Shown: in pieces, positions 53,801-62,201 of the stretch
Position numbering within the stretch: position 1 is the stretch's first letter
How the letters are laid out: the number at the start of each line of letters is the position of its first letter
DNA from: Cryobacterium algoricola
Lineage (GTDB): Bacteria > Actinomycetota > Actinomycetes > Actinomycetales > Microbacteriaceae
Direction: 5' to 3'
Assembly: GCF_004402485.1 (NCBI RefSeq)
Contig: NZ_SOFG01000018.1
Location: 102,825-166,824, forward strand
DNA: 64,000 bases
Notes under the pieces: model-generated
What the model was told of the DNA's origin: nothing
Databases searched by the model: none
What the model saw: the letters and a program-made list of their open reading frames with translations, nothing else
Made by a program: the position numbers and the translations under genes

Positions 53801-54805
53801 GCTGATCCTCGCGGTACCGGCATCGATGACGTAGCGGATGCCCGGAACGGTCAGGCTGGTCTCGGCCACGTTCGTCGCGAGCACGATCCGGCGCCGTACC
53901 CCCGCGACGGTCGAGGGCTGGAAGACCTTGTGCTGGTCGGCGGAGGAGAGCCGGCCGTAGAGCGGCAGCACCTCGGTCGGGCTCGTGCGGTCGCCGCTCG
54001 CAAACTTGCCCTGCAGGGCATCCGCTGCGTCGCGGATCTCGGTCTCGCCGCTCAGGAAGACGAGCACGTCGCCGTTCGACTCGCGTTCGAGCTCGTCGAG
54101 CGCCGCCGAGATGCCCTCGATGTAGTCGCGGTCGACGGGCGGTGTCGACGCGGGCTGGTCTTCGTCGTCGTCGTCGGCCATCGCCTCGGCGACGAGCGGG
54201 CGGTACCGGATCTCGACCGGGTAGGTGCGCCCGGAGACCTCGATGATCGGGGCGGGGGTGCCGTCTGCGGCGGCGAAGTGCTCGGCGAAGCTCTGCGGGT
54301 CGATCGTCGCCGAGGTGATGATGACCTTGAGGTCTGGCCGCTGCGGCAGCAGCTGGCGCAGGTAGCCGAGCAGGAAGTCGATGTTAAGGCTGCGCTCGTG
54401 GGCCTCGTCGATGATGATCGTGTCGTACTTGCGCAGCATCCGGTCGCGGTGCATCTCATTCAGGAGGATGCCGTCGGTCATGAGTTTGATCTTGGTGTCG
54501 GGCCCGACCTGGTCGGTGAACCGCACCTGGTAGCCGACGACCTGGCCGACCTCCTGGCCGACCTCCTGGCCGAGTTCCTCGGCGATGCGCTCGGCGATCG
54601 TGCGGGCCGCGAGCCGGCGCGGCTGGGTGTGGCCGATGCTCGTGCGCCCGAGTTCGAGGCAGATCTTCGGAATCTGGGTGGTCTTGCCCGAGCCGGTGGC
54701 GCCCGCGATGATGACGACCTGGTTGTCGCGGATGGCGCGCGCGATATCCTCACGGCGTTGGCTGACGGGGAGTTCGGGCGGGAAGGTGATGACAAGGGGA
54801 ATCAT
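50858..54805 (-). CDS. hrpA: ATP-dependent RNA helicase HrpA
   Basis: 1315 residues from the ATG at 54805 (GGA six bases upstream); ATG 54811 is a near alternative. DEAH-box helicase: Walker A GATGSGKTT near 37, DEAH near 130, SATID, motif VI QRSGRSGR near 370; then winged helix/ratchet domains and the HrpA-specific C-terminal half with DUF3418. Two oddities: a GQEVGQEVGQVVG repeat after the first motifs (12-bp units at about 54533-54570), and a Gly-rich insertion (GARLGSGAGFGTGAGFE) near residue 920. Divergent from the Fe-S regulator gene. Confidence 0.92.
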   Translation of the reverse strand: MIPLVITFPPELPVSQRREDIARAIRDNQVVIIAGATGSGKTTQIPKICLELGRTSIGHTQPRRLAARTIAERIAEELGQEVGQEVGQVVGYQVRFTDQVGPDTKIKLMTDGILLNEMHRDRMLRKYDTIIIDEAHERSLNIDFLLGYLRQLLPQRPDLKVIITSATIDPQSFAEHFAAADGTPAPIIEVSGRTYPVEIRYRPLVAEAMADDDDEDQPASTPPVDRDYIEGISAALDELERESNGDVLVFLSGETEIRDAADALQGKFASGDRTSPTEVLPLYGRLSSADQHKVFQPSTVAGVRRRIVLATNVAETSLTVPGIRYVIDAGTARISRYSVRSKVQRLPIEAISQASANQRSGRSGRTSDGIAIRLYSEEDFGRRPEFTEPEVLRTNLAAVILQMISLGLGDIAAFPFLTPPDSRGIKDGLDLLAELGAVAPGSGVSNASGGVSKLTRIGQQLAKLPIDPRFGRMVIESKTQGTSREVMAIVAGLTIQDPRERPLERRAQADQQHARFADPTSDFLGLLNLWNYLETKQKELGSSAFRRLCKNEFLNYLRVREWQDVYKQLRQMAKPLGLHIGDPAVNPDGIHRSLLAGLLSHIGLKDVAKKDYIGARQQRFVIFPGSALAKKQPNAVMSAELVETSRLFARMNAVVDPAWAEPLAGDLCKRSYSEPHWEKKQGSVVAYERVTLYGVPIVPRRRIQFSRVDPAYARELFIRHALVDGEWDLDRVDQRVTAFDRANTKLRKELAELEERTRRRDILFDDEAVFEFYQRRIPAEVCSTRTFETWWRKARAETPDLLTMTAEALVPDEATPEIDEAVFPPTWHQGDQRFHLSYRFEPGADDDGVAALIPLALLARLSPAGFDWQVPGLRADLVTALIKSLPKSIRRNVVPAADWAARLLTELPPAPGEPRTAKDTGGLGGTSIGARLGSGAGFGTGAGFEPEATPFTEILAGLIQKLTYVPVSPGDFELARIPAHLRMTFRVVDDRGQAMASGKDLGELQRRLGSRARESVAAASAATPVNAIERGGLTTWDFAELPRFIDTKQGDNTIRGYPTLVDEGTSVAIRMMSTAAEQASTLPGGVRRLLLLATPSPVAYVQQHLTGAEKLSLATSPYRTTQALFDDCLAACVDEVLFRVNPSGQVFMKAEFDSIRDRVSGVLMDSMFEAVGLVARILTASRAADKALKASTSMALLPALTDARAQLAGLIYPGFVSATGLAQLRHLPRYLGGISSRIVKLGDNPSRDRVWMNESQSATARYEAAGGRIPLAPGTAANLVRARWMIEELRISLFAQELKAAESVSLQRIHKVLTS

Positions 54806-54867
54806 GAGCATTCCATCGTAAGACTTCCGGGTGTCGACTGTGCGCGCGGGCGCTCCCGGCCTGGCGC

Positions 54868-54887
54868 TTAAACCGGAGACTGTTAAG
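54868..54887. promoter_or_regulatory. Operator candidate upstream of the Fe-S-type regulator
   Basis: TTAAACCGGAGACTGTTAAG starts 28 bp before the ATG. TTAAACCGGA-N5-TTA-N-G is repeated at 55691-55709 in front of the DUF2249 gene, which is not expected by chance in ~70% GC DNA. Confidence 0.6.
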
Positions 54888-54895
54888 CTCAAACC

Positions 54896-55651
54896 ATGTC
54901 AGAGGGACAGGGAATCGGCGACCGGCACGCGGCCCTCGCCTCGGATGCGCGACGCCGGGTGCTCGAACTGATCGCGGGAGCCCGCGAGCCCGTCGACGCC
55001 ACCGCCGTCGCCGCGAGCATCGGCCTGCACGTGACGACCGCGCGCTTCCACCTCGATCAGCTCGAGGGCGCCGGCCTGATCCGCCGTGCCGTCGACCGCA
55101 CCGGGATCCGCGGGCGTCCGCGCATCCTCTTCACCGTGAACCCCGCCGTGCGCGAAGACGGCGTGCAGCGGCTGCTCAGCCACGCCCTCGTCGGAGCCCT
55201 CGCCGAGGACGACGACGGCGGCCGGGCCCGGGCGATCCGCGCCGGCGAACGCTGGTCGGCCGCCTTCGACCAGGAGGCCCGGGAGAGCGAACCCGGCACC
55301 GGCGCCGCGGGCGGCGCGAGCGACCTGGGTCCGCTCGTGCGCATCCTCGACGGCCTCGGCTTCGACCCGATCGCCCAGTCACCTGCCGCGTCTCCCGTCG
55401 AGCCGGCGTCGCCGACTGCGACGGATGCCCGCGACGGCCTGGTCGTCGAGCTCCGGGCCTGCCCCTTCCGCGACGAAGCCCGGCACACGCCCGCGGTGGT
55501 GTGCTCGCTGCACCTCGGCCTGATCCGGGGCATCGCCCGCTCCGGAGGCCACGACCCCGACGACGTGGAGCTGCGCCCCTTCGTCCGTCCCGAGTTGTGC
55601 GAGGTGCGCCTTCGCGGCGACTGGGTGCCGGTCGACTCGTCCGGGAAGTAG
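54896..55651 (+). CDS. Helix-turn-helix regulator, SufR-like (Fe-S type)
   Basis: 251 residues; probably leaderless, no ribosome binding site. N-terminal winged helix of the ArsR/DeoR type (VDATAVAASIGLHVTTARFHLDQL, residues ~30-55) and a C-terminal domain with LRACPFRDEA...VVCSLHLGLIRG and a later Cys (RPELCEVRL), the spacing of the three-Cys 4Fe-4S site of SufR-like and NO-sensing regulators. No suf operon is adjacent. It shares an operator-like motif with the next gene, so it probably regulates itself and the DUF2249 gene in response to Fe-S/NO status. Confidence 0.72.
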   Translation: MSEGQGIGDRHAALASDARRRVLELIAGAREPVDATAVAASIGLHVTTARFHLDQLEGAGLIRRAVDRTGIRGRPRILFTVNPAVREDGVQRLLSHALVGALAEDDDGGRARAIRAGERWSAAFDQEARESEPGTGAAGGASDLGPLVRILDGLGFDPIAQSPAASPVEPASPTATDARDGLVVELRACPFRDEARHTPAVVCSLHLGLIRGIARSGGHDPDDVELRPFVRPELCEVRLRGDWVPVDSSGK

Positions 55652-55690
55652 CGCGTCCGCAGGAGCGGGGTGCGCCCCGGCGTTCGCTTA

Positions 55691-55715
55691 TTAAACCGGA
55701 ATATATTAGGTTTAA
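55691..55715. promoter_or_regulatory. Palindromic operator of the DUF2249 gene
   Basis: TTAAACC (55691-55697) and GGTTTAA (55709-55715) form a perfect inverted repeat with an 11-base spacer that contains TATATT (55702-55707), a good -10. The ATG is 4 bp beyond. Confidence 0.7.
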
Positions 55716-55718
55716 ATC

Positions 55719-56045
55719 ATGGCTGACATGATCCCCCTCCGTCCGGCATCCGCAACCCGACCCGCAGTCGTCCACGACGAGCCCGCCGGTCACACCTGCA
55801 CCTGCGGGGAGGCAGAGGCAGCCGGGTACCCCGAGCTGGACGCCCGGCAGTTGCCGCATGCGATCCGTCACGCCGCGATCTTCGGCGCGCTCGACTCCGT
55901 CCTTCCCGGTGGCGGCCTCGTGCTCGTCGCCCCGCACGACCCGCTGCCCCTGCTCGCCCAGTTGGAGGAGCGCCACCCTGGCCGGTTCACGGTCAGCTAT
56001 CTCTCCCGCGGGCCCGAGGCGTGGAAGCTCCAGCTCACCCGCTGA
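55719..56045 (+). CDS. DUF2249-domain protein
   Basis: 108 residues, leaderless-looking start. A Cys pair HTCTCGEAEA near residue 25 is followed by the DUF2249 core: ELDARQLPHAIRHAAIFGAL and the GGGLVLVAPHDPLPLLAQLE stretch (compare TusA/SirA-like folds). DUF2249 proteins often accompany NO- and nitrate-related genes, with possible roles in sulfur transfer or metal handling. The operator shared with the upstream regulator supports a stress role. Confidence 0.85.
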   Translation: MADMIPLRPASATRPAVVHDEPAGHTCTCGEAEAAGYPELDARQLPHAIRHAAIFGALDSVLPGGGLVLVAPHDPLPLLAQLEERHPGRFTVSYLSRGPEAWKLQLTR

Positions 56046-56083
56046 CACACCCGGGTCAGGTCATGTCCGGTTCGGGCGTTTAG

Positions 56084-56926
<843 letters not shown>

Positions 56927-56933
56927 GCTCCGC

Positions 56934-58427
56934 TCAGAACGGGTAGCTGCCCGGCGTACGGCGCAGCGTGATCCAGCGCGTCTCCGTGAAGGCGTCGATG
57001 TTGGCCTCAGCACCGCCCTGCCGCGAACCCGTGCCGGACGAGCCGACGCCGCCGAACGGTGTGTTCGCCTCGTCGTTGACCGTCTGGTCGTTGATGTGCA
57101 CGATGCCGGACGGGATCCGCTGGGCCAGTTCGAGGCCGCGCATGGCGTCGGCGGTCACGATGCCGAGCGAGAGCCCGTATTCGGTCGCCGAAGCGATGCT
57201 GACGGCTTCGTCCTCGGTGCTGAACCGCACCACGGACGCGACCGGGCCGAACACCTCCTCGCAGAAGGCGGGGGCGTCCAGCGGCGAGTCGGCCAGCACG
57301 GTCGGCCGGTAGAACAGCCCGTCGTAGCTGCCGCCGGCCCTCAGCTTCGCGCCGGAATCGATCGAGCTTGTGACCAGGCGGTGGATGCGGTCGCGCTGGT
57401 TCTCGTCGATGATCGGTCCGAGGTGCACGTGCTCGGTGGCGGGGTTCCCGACGGCGAGGGAGTCCGCCTTCGCGGCGAGCTTCTCGACGTACTCGTCGAA
57501 GATGCTCTCGTGCACGATGTGCCGCCCGACCGTCATGCAGATCTGCCCCTGGTGCAGGAACGATCCCCAGGCGGCGAGGTTGACGGCCTTGTCGACGTCT
57601 GCGTCGGCGAGTACGACGAAGGCGGAATTTCCGCCCAGTTCGAGGTGTGCGCGCTTGAGATGCCTTCCCGCGAGCTCGCCGACGGCGCGACCGGCCCTGG
57701 TCGACCCGGTGAACGCGATCACCCGCACGTTCGGGTCGGTGACGATGGCCTCGCCGACATCGGCGCCGCCGGTCACCAGCTGCAGGAGTCCGGCGGGCAG
57801 GCCGGCCTCCTCGAAGATACGCACCATCATCACGCCGCCGGTCACGGCGGTGCGCGGGTCCGGCTTGAGCACGACCGCATTGCCCAGCGCGAGCGCCGGC
57901 GCCACCGCGCGGATGCCGAGGATGATCGGCACGTTGAACGGCGACACGACGCCGACGACGCCGACGGGCACCCGCTGGGCGATGGAGATCCTCGGCTCCT
58001 CGCTCGACAGCACCTGTCCGAGCGGATGCGACGGCAACGCCGCCGCCTCGTAGCATTCCTGCGCGCCGACGTGGAGGGCGAAGCCGGCAAGCCCGGGAAC
58101 CGCACCGACCTCCCGAACGTTCCAGTCCATGATCTCGTCGGCGTGTTCCTCCAGGAGCGCGGCGGCCCGGCGCAGCACGGCGGCGCGCACCGGGTGAGCG
58201 GTCGCGGCCCAGGCCTTCTGAGCCGTGGCTGCGCCCGCGGCGGCCCTGGCCACGTCTGCGGGGGTGGCGATCCCGATCCGGCCGATCTCGTCGCCGGTCG
58301 CCGGCTCGATGACGGGGAGCTCGCCGCCTGACCCGGAGACCCACTCGCCGTTGATGTAGATCTTCCCCGACCACGCCGCGGGGTCGAGGAACGGGGTCGT
58401 CGCGGTTTCATTCACGGTGAGTGTCAT
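56934..58427 (-). CDS. Aldehyde dehydrogenase, probable vanillin/benzaldehyde dehydrogenase
   Basis: 497 residues; GAAGGAG precedes the ATG by 9 bases. NAD(P)-dependent: cofactor region FTGSTRAGRAVGELAG near 228, catalytic Glu in LELGGNS near 250, catalytic Cys in GQICMTV near 285, and the C-terminal FGPVASVVRF near 383. Placed directly downstream of VanB/VanA, it is most easily read as vanillin dehydrogenase feeding vanillate to the demethylase; activity on other aromatic aldehydes is equally possible. Confidence 0.78.
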   Translation of the reverse strand: MTLTVNETATTPFLDPAAWSGKIYINGEWVSGSGGELPVIEPATGDEIGRIGIATPADVARAAAGAATAQKAWAATAHPVRAAVLRRAAALLEEHADEIMDWNVREVGAVPGLAGFALHVGAQECYEAAALPSHPLGQVLSSEEPRISIAQRVPVGVVGVVSPFNVPIILGIRAVAPALALGNAVVLKPDPRTAVTGGVMMVRIFEEAGLPAGLLQLVTGGADVGEAIVTDPNVRVIAFTGSTRAGRAVGELAGRHLKRAHLELGGNSAFVVLADADVDKAVNLAAWGSFLHQGQICMTVGRHIVHESIFDEYVEKLAAKADSLAVGNPATEHVHLGPIIDENQRDRIHRLVTSSIDSGAKLRAGGSYDGLFYRPTVLADSPLDAPAFCEEVFGPVASVVRFSTEDEAVSIASATEYGLSLGIVTADAMRGLELAQRIPSGIVHINDQTVNDEANTPFGGVGSSGTGSRQGGAEANIDAFTETRWITLRRTPGSYPF

Positions 58428-58476
58428 GGGCGGTTCTCCTTCAGGGTGATTGCGGTTGGTGTGGGGGAGCGGAGGA

Positions 58477-59460
58477 TCAGGAAATGTCGATCGAAACGAC
58501 GGCGGTGCCGCCGGGCGGGGCGACGGCCCGGGACACGCAGCAGCACATCGCGCCGCGGGAGTCCTTCTGGCGCTCGCTGTAGAAGACGTCGCGGTGGTCG
58601 ATGTCTCCATCGAGGTCGAGCACGCGCACCTCGCAGAGGCCGCACTCACCCTTGCGGCAGTCGAACATCAGATCGACCTCCGCGGCCTCGAGCGCCTCGA
58701 GCATGGTCTCGGTCGCCCGGACGGTAACCTCGGCGCCGATTCGCGGGATGCGCACGACGAAGTCCTCGGGGGCGAACCAGCCGCTGTTGCCGAAGGTCTC
58801 GAACCGGAGGTCGGGATAGGGGAGCTCGCGTTCGATCCAGGCCCGACGCACGGCGTCCATCAGCCTGATCGGACCGCACAGGTAGAGCTCGGTGCCCGGT
58901 TCGACCCCGCCGACGAGCTCGGTGACGTCGAGCGGGGTGCCTTCGTCGGAGATGTGGAGTCTCAGCCGGTCGCCGTGCGCGCTCTGCAATTGTTCGAGGT
59001 AGGCCAGCGCCGGCCGGCTGCGCCCGGCATAGACGAGCGTGTAGTCGGCGCGGACCGACCGGAGCACGCGCGCCATTCCCATGACCGCCGTAATGCCGAT
59101 GCCGCCGGCCAGCAGCACGTAGTGCGCGGCTCCGACGCGAAGGGGGAAGTCGACGATCGGCTGGGTGATCTCGATGGTGTCGCCGGGCCGGAGGGCGTGC
59201 ATCGCCCGGGCGCCGCCGCGGGACCGCGGCGAGTCGAGCACGCTGATCGCCAGGCTCCGGCCGTCGGGGCCGTCGTCGACGACGGAGTACGAGCGGCGGT
59301 CTGGAACCCCGCCGATCGGCACGCGCACGTCGATGTGCGCGCCCGCGTCGACCGTGGCCGGGTGGTCGGGCGCGAGCACGATCCGGCGGATGTGGTCGGT
59401 GAGGGCGGTCGTGTCGAGGACCGTAGCGCGCTGCCAGACCGCCGCGTGGGACGTTGCCAT
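58477..59460 (-). CDS. vanB: Vanillate O-demethylase reductase component (VanB-like)
   Basis: 327 residues. Phthalate-dioxygenase-reductase type: FMN-binding RRSYSVVDDG near 54, NAD motif LLAGGIGITAVMGMA near 115, and a C-terminal plant-type 2Fe-2S domain with CRKGECGLC near 271 and a distal Cys in GAMCCCVSR. It carries electrons from NAD(P)H to the Rieske oxygenase VanA, 15 bp upstream. The same reductase class serves other Rieske demethylases, so naming rests on the VanA neighbour and the VanR-type regulator. Confidence 0.82.
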   Translation of the reverse strand: MATSHAAVWQRATVLDTTALTDHIRRIVLAPDHPATVDAGAHIDVRVPIGGVPDRRSYSVVDDGPDGRSLAISVLDSPRSRGGARAMHALRPGDTIEITQPIVDFPLRVGAAHYVLLAGGIGITAVMGMARVLRSVRADYTLVYAGRSRPALAYLEQLQSAHGDRLRLHISDEGTPLDVTELVGGVEPGTELYLCGPIRLMDAVRRAWIERELPYPDLRFETFGNSGWFAPEDFVVRIPRIGAEVTVRATETMLEALEAAEVDLMFDCRKGECGLCEVRVLDLDGDIDHRDVFYSERQKDSRGAMCCCVSRAVAPPGGTAVVSIDIS

Positions 59461-59475
59461 TGTCGGTGCCGCCGT

Positions 59476-60564
59476 TCAGCCGGCAGCGAGGGGTGCGGGC
59501 AGGCGTCCCTCCGCCGCGAGCTGACGTTCGATCAGCCGCCGCACCCACATCCCGCCCGCGTCGATGTTCAGGCTGTAGAACTCGTAGTCGGGATTGGCGT
59601 CGATCGCGGCCTGCTGGGCGACGAGCATGTCCTCGTCCTCCCTGAAGACGCCGGAGACCCCATCGCGCAGCTGGGTGGTGATCACCTGGCTCTCGAGCCG
59701 GTAGTTGCGCATGAACGCCCAGAAATAGAGGGAGGAACGGTCGGTGACCGGCGAGATCGTGTTCATCACATAGCCGTTGACGCCCTGGCTTCGATCGCCC
59801 TGCGGCGCCCCGGTGCCGGCCCGCGCGACACCGACGTCGATGTTGATCGTGGTCGGCGATTCGAAGTGGATGATCTGCCAGCGGTCGACCTTCCCCTCGA
59901 AGCCGGGAAACTTGTCGCGCATATTCTTCAGCCAGAACGGGGGAGCGTCGATGCCGAGCATCCAGCGTTCCACGGTGACGGTCCGTTCGTCATGGTGCAC
60001 CGTGAACTCGGATTCGCTCAGCGCCTCCTGGCCGATCGAGGAACTGTGCACGAATTCCTCGTGGGTCAGGTCCATCAGGTTGTCGAGCACCAGCTGATAG
60101 TTGCACTGCACCGAGATCGTCAGGCCGTCTCCGGCCCACTCCGGGTCATCCATCTGGTGCATGTCGGGCACGAGCTCCGGGTCGGCCAGGGCTGCATCGC
60201 CGAGCCACACCCAGACGAAGCGGTACCGTTCCACGACGGGGAAGGACGCGACCGTGGCGCTCGGGTTGATGGTCTCCTGCGCCGGCATCGAGACGCAGCG
60301 GCCCGCCGAATTGTAGAGGATGCCGTGGTATGGGCAGCGGATGCCGTCCCGGCCCTCCAGCTTGCCCATCGAGAGCGGCGCCAGCCGGTGCCAGCACGCG
60401 TCGGCGAGGGCGACGGCGTCACCGTCCTCGGTGCGGTACAGCGCGAGCGGACGCTTCGCGACGGTTCGCGCGAGCGGCTTGCGATTGACCTCGTGGTCCC
60501 AGGCGGCGACGTACCAGGCGTTGAGCGGGTGGCCGAGGATCTTGTCGACGGTCGTTTCCTTCAT
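59476..60564 (-). CDS. vanA: Rieske oxygenase, vanillate O-demethylase oxygenase component (VanA-like)
   Basis: 362 residues; AAGGAG precedes the ATG. The N-terminal Rieske cluster has C57, H59, C77, H80 (ACWHR...CPYHG). The mononuclear iron site is in DNLMDLTHEEFVHSSS near 165-180. The opening HPLNAWYVAAWDHEV is characteristic of VanA. It removes the methyl group from vanillate, giving protocatechuate and formaldehyde. Divergent from the PadR-type regulator; a probable operator lies between. Confidence 0.86.
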   Translation of the reverse strand: MKETTVDKILGHPLNAWYVAAWDHEVNRKPLARTVAKRPLALYRTEDGDAVALADACWHRLAPLSMGKLEGRDGIRCPYHGILYNSAGRCVSMPAQETINPSATVASFPVVERYRFVWVWLGDAALADPELVPDMHQMDDPEWAGDGLTISVQCNYQLVLDNLMDLTHEEFVHSSSIGQEALSESEFTVHHDERTVTVERWMLGIDAPPFWLKNMRDKFPGFEGKVDRWQIIHFESPTTINIDVGVARAGTGAPQGDRSQGVNGYVMNTISPVTDRSSLYFWAFMRNYRLESQVITTQLRDGVSGVFREDEDMLVAQQAAIDANPDYEFYSLNIDAGGMWVRRLIERQLAAEGRLPAPLAAG

Positions 60565-60603
60565 CGGGACTCCTTCGTCCGAACATCGTGCGCCTGGCAT
60601 CAC

Positions 60604-60634
60604 ATCGAAATGTCAACACAATACCTATGTCGAT
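60604..60634. promoter_or_regulatory. Operator candidate between vanA and vanR
   Basis: ATCGAAATG (60604-60612) and TATGTCGAT (60626-60634) form an inverted repeat with 7 of 9 pairs around a 13-base, AT-rich centre. On the minus strand the centre contains TATTGT with TTGTGG 18 bp before it, a usable vanA promoter. Confidence 0.55.
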
Positions 60635-60674
60635 AGTGAAACCACAAGGCCCTTTCAGGGACCAGAATCAAACC

Positions 60675-61337
60675 ATGAGCCTGCGCTATGCCCTCCTTGC
60701 GCTCCTGACGGCGCAGCCCATGACCGGCTACGACCTCGCCAAGTCGTTCCACAGCTCGGTCGGGCACGTCTGGAGTGCTCCGGACTCGCAGATCTACCCG
60801 GAACTGCGCCGGATGGAAACCGGGGGCCTGATCGAGGCGACGGCGGTGGCCCGGAGCACCCAGGCGACCCAGGCGACGAAGCGGATCTATCACATCACCG
60901 CACTGGGTGAGCAGGCGTTCCGTGCGTGGATGGCCGAACCGGTCGAGTACTCGCGGGAGCGAGACCCGGCGCACCTGCGTGCGGCGTACTTCGAATGGGC
61001 CGACCCTGACTCGGTCAGGGAACAGCTCCGGGCGCACGTGCGGCACTGGGCCGGGTTGCGCGAGCAGTGGCAGGGCCAGTTCGCCGCGATCCGGGACCGC
61101 ACGCATCCGATCTTCGTCCAGAGACTGTTGATCAGCCCGGAGTCCGAGCGGCCGCGCATCGCGGCGTACAAGCTCTTCGCCTACGAGGGGCTCATCGCCA
61201 GGGCCGAGCAGGAAATCGGGTGGGCCGAGCGCGGGCTGCGCCTGGCCGACGAGCTTGAGCCGAAGCCGCCCGAAGGCGTTCGCGGTAAGTTGGGAGAAGG
61301 CGGAGGGACCAGCCCCGGCGAGGAAGTTGACCTGTGA
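60675..61337 (+). CDS. PadR-family regulator (VanR-like)
   Basis: 220 residues from the ATG at 60675. Winged helix of the PadR family (YALLALLTAQPMTGYDLAKS, SDSQIYPEL-type turn as APDSQIYPELRRM near 38-50, then an Arg/Ile-rich wing), and the Vir-type C-terminal helical dimerisation domain. PadR-type VanR proteins repress van operons until vanillate binds. Divergent from vanA. Its stop overlaps the GTG of pnuC by GTGA, which is unusual for a regulator. Confidence 0.82.
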   Translation: MSLRYALLALLTAQPMTGYDLAKSFHSSVGHVWSAPDSQIYPELRRMETGGLIEATAVARSTQATQATKRIYHITALGEQAFRAWMAEPVEYSRERDPAHLRAAYFEWADPDSVREQLRAHVRHWAGLREQWQGQFAAIRDRTHPIFVQRLLISPESERPRIAAYKLFAYEGLIARAEQEIGWAERGLRLADELEPKPPEGVRGKLGEGGGTSPGEEVDL

Positions 61338-62014
61338 ATCCGATTGAGTGGCTGTTCGACGCGCAACTTCACATCGGCACGCAGACCATCCTGTGGCGGG
61401 AGATCATCGGCAACCTGTTCGGCATCCTGAGCGCGGTCGGCGGCATGCGCCGCAAGATCTGGGCCTGGCCCATCGGAATCGCCGGCAACGCCCTGCTCTT
61501 CACCGTGTTCATGGGCGTCCTGTTCGCCACCCCGAACCCGGTGAACCTGCTCGGCCAGGCCGGCCGGCAGGTGATGTTCATCATCGTGTCGATCTACGGG
61601 TGGATCCAGTGGTCGCGAAGTCGCAACTCCACCGTGCACGCCGCGGTCGTGCCGCACTGGGCGGGCAACCGCACCCGCATCCTGCTGGGCCTCGGCCTGG
61701 TCGCCGGGACCCTCGTGTTGACCCCGATCTTCCGGGCCCTCGGCTCCTTCGAGCCGGTCTGGGCGGATGCCTGGATCTTCACCGGCTCCCTCCTCGCGAC
61801 CTATGGCATGGCCAAGGGCTGGACGGAGTTCTGGCTGATCTGGGTCGCGGTCGATATCGTCGGCGTGCCGCTCCTGGTCAGCGCCGGGTACTACGCCTCG
61901 GCGATCCTGTACGTGTTCTACGGCGCCTTCACGATCACGGGATTCTTCATCTGGATGCGGGTGCAGCGCCGCCGCCGTGACTTCGTCGAGCGCGAGCTCA
62001 CCGGCACCGTCTGA
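61334..62014 (+). CDS. pnuC: Nicotinamide riboside transporter PnuC
   Basis: 226 residues, GTG overlapping the VanR stop. Seven or so TM helices; the NR-binding region WAWPIGIAGNALLFTVFM near 42-60, then GRQVMFIIVSIYGWIQWSRS near 76-95 (W-Q-W motif), and AWIFTGSLLATYGMAKGW-WVAVDIVGVP near 155-180 are family signatures. Facilitates NR uptake for NAD synthesis. Why it is coupled to VanR is unclear. Confidence 0.9.
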   Translation: MNPIEWLFDAQLHIGTQTILWREIIGNLFGILSAVGGMRRKIWAWPIGIAGNALLFTVFMGVLFATPNPVNLLGQAGRQVMFIIVSIYGWIQWSRSRNSTVHAAVVPHWAGNRTRILLGLGLVAGTLVLTPIFRALGSFEPVWADAWIFTGSLLATYGMAKGWTEFWLIWVAVDIVGVPLLVSAGYYASAILYVFYGAFTITGFFIWMRVQRRRRDFVERELTGTV

Positions 62015-62124
62015 CCCGCGCTTGGTGCGGCGCCCGTCGCGCCTGCCGCAAGCGCGCCCGTCGCGCCTGCCGCATCCGTCGAGACTGCCGCAGTCCGCTC
62101 GCCTCGCCGCGACCCAACCATTGA

Positions 62125-62195
62125 CGAGTGTCGCCGTTTGCGCCGAGGTGACCCCGCGCGCCGGCGACACTCGGCGGATGCGGCGACACTCGGCG
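62125..62195. repeat. Repeat family A, copy at 62.1 kb
   Basis: CGAGTGTCGCCG (62125-62136) and CGGCGACACTCG (62162-62173) are perfect inverses; CGGCGACACTCGGCG is repeated at 62181-62195. Between convergent genes. Confidence 0.75.
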
Positions 62196-62201
62196 CCCGG
62201 G

